From assembly GCA_900315565.1 (NCBI GenBank), contig OMZS01000009.1, forward strand, positions 1 to 64,000: a DNA stretch of 64,000 nucleotides, written 5' to 3'. The first letter of the stretch is position 1. Every line of letters starts with the position of its first letter. Below the pieces are notes generated by a model. That model worked only from the letters and a program-made list of their open reading frames with translations. It was not told the DNA's origin and searched no databases. Positions 63,632 to 64,000 of the stretch are shown piece after piece. Origin of the DNA: an uncultured Prevotellaceae bacterium (GTDB lineage: Bacteria; Bacteroidota; Bacteroidia; Bacteroidales; Bacteroidaceae). Made by a program: the position numbers and the translations under genes.

Positions 63632-64000
63632 ATGGCAAAGCACGATTTAAAACTGACTCGCAACATCGGTATCATGGCTCACATCGATGCCGGTAAAACC
63701 ACCACTTCTGAACGCATCCTGTTCTACACAGGAAAGACCCACAAAATAGGTGAGGTTCACGACGGTGCCGCCACCATGGACTGGATGGCACAGGAGCAAG
63801 AGCGTGGTATTACTATCACCTCGGCTGCCACCACCTGTAACTGGGACTGGAACGGACAGAAGTATAAAATCAACCTCATCGACACTCCGGGACACGTTGA
63901 CTTCACCGCCGAGGTGGAGCGTTCGCTGCGTGTGCTCGACGGTGCTGTAGCCACCTATTCGGCTGCCGATGGCGTTCAGCCTCAGTCGGAAACCGTATGG
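63632..64000 (+). CDS. fusA: Elongation factor G, N-terminal part, cut by the window edge
   Basis: The frame starts at ATG 63632 ([20 protein letters not shown]) and is open to base 64000 (123 codons of about 700). G-domain motifs: [20 protein letters not shown] (P-loop), [15 protein letters not shown] (G2), [20 protein letters not shown] (G3). EF-G drives translocation and ribosome recycling. The start is clear because of its usual spacing after rpsG. Confidence 0.97.
   Translation, partial: MAKHDLKLTRNIGIMAHIDAGKTTTSERILFYTGKTHKIGEVHDGAATMDWMAQEQERGITITSAATTCNWDWNGQKYKINLIDTPGHVDFTAEVERSLRVLDGAVATYSAADGVQPQSETVW

Overview
The window looks like a chromosomal segment of a Prevotella-like member of the Bacteroidetes (Prevotellaceae or close kin). 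Evidence for this: promoters follow the Bacteroidetes pattern (TTTG, about 19-20 bases, TAnnTTTG) and there are few Shine-Dalgarno sites. Family-typical genes include gldH, ricT next to holB, a DUF3467 gene between rpoC and rpsL, an exbB-exbD-exbD-tonB-PstS-like-TPR operon, BspA-type and leucine-rich surface proteins, and an IntDOT-like integrase. The organism cannot be named more precisely from sequence alone.

Layout. 1-3.4 kb: edge of a mobile island, with a truncated nuclease-methylase restriction gene and its XRE regulator on the minus strand, two overlapping excisionase-like HTH genes, and a frameshifted tyrosine integrase. 3.4-8.0 kb: tandem hairpin/promoter repeats, then metF, holB, ricT and gldH. 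8.0-14.7 kb (minus strand): an IMP-cyclohydrolase-only purH and the rod-shape genes mreB, mreC, mreD, mrdA and rodA. 14.7-16.2 kb: a repeat-filled intergenic hotspot. 16.2-27.4 kb: accessory region with a 1460-residue BspA-like protein, a 58-residue small protein, two tandem thioredoxin-fold genes, an AAA/DUF4143 ATPase between direct repeats, and a TPR lipoprotein regulator. 27.5-41.2 kb: tRNA, START-like protein, LptF/LptG-type permease, ribBA, an aminotransferase, the TonB energising operon, a VanW protein, a Xer-type recombinase and hpf. 41.2-54.4 kb: the translation/transcription block (four tRNAs, tuf, tRNA-Trp, secE, nusG, rplKAJL, rpoBC). 54.4-62.4 kb: accessory genes (LRR surface protein, small periplasmic protein, GH3 glycosidase, DUF3467, outer-membrane barrel) lying between rpoC and rpsL. 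62.5-64 kb: rpsL, rpsG and the start of fusA.

Functional themes. The window joins cell-shape synthesis, TonB-dependent transport energy and core gene expression with surface proteins suited to attachment and a glycosidase for polysaccharide use. The accessory blocks sit in repeat-rich gaps between housekeeping blocks.

Two points matter most for interpretation. First, several core genes carry small deletions: the first exbD, tuf (the G4 motif region is missing) and secE (the start is missing) are all broken, and holB lacks its cysteine cluster in frame. Because tuf and secE are essential, local assembly collapse is the likeliest cause, unless intact copies exist elsewhere. Second, the non-coding DNA holds many repeat families: a palindromic MITE-like element, heptamer arrays starting at stop codons, an in-frame repeat insertion in a thioredoxin gene, triplicated promoter units and a repeat with an orphan promoter. 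These are the least explained part of the window. No CRISPR array, insertion sequence transposase or rRNA gene was seen.
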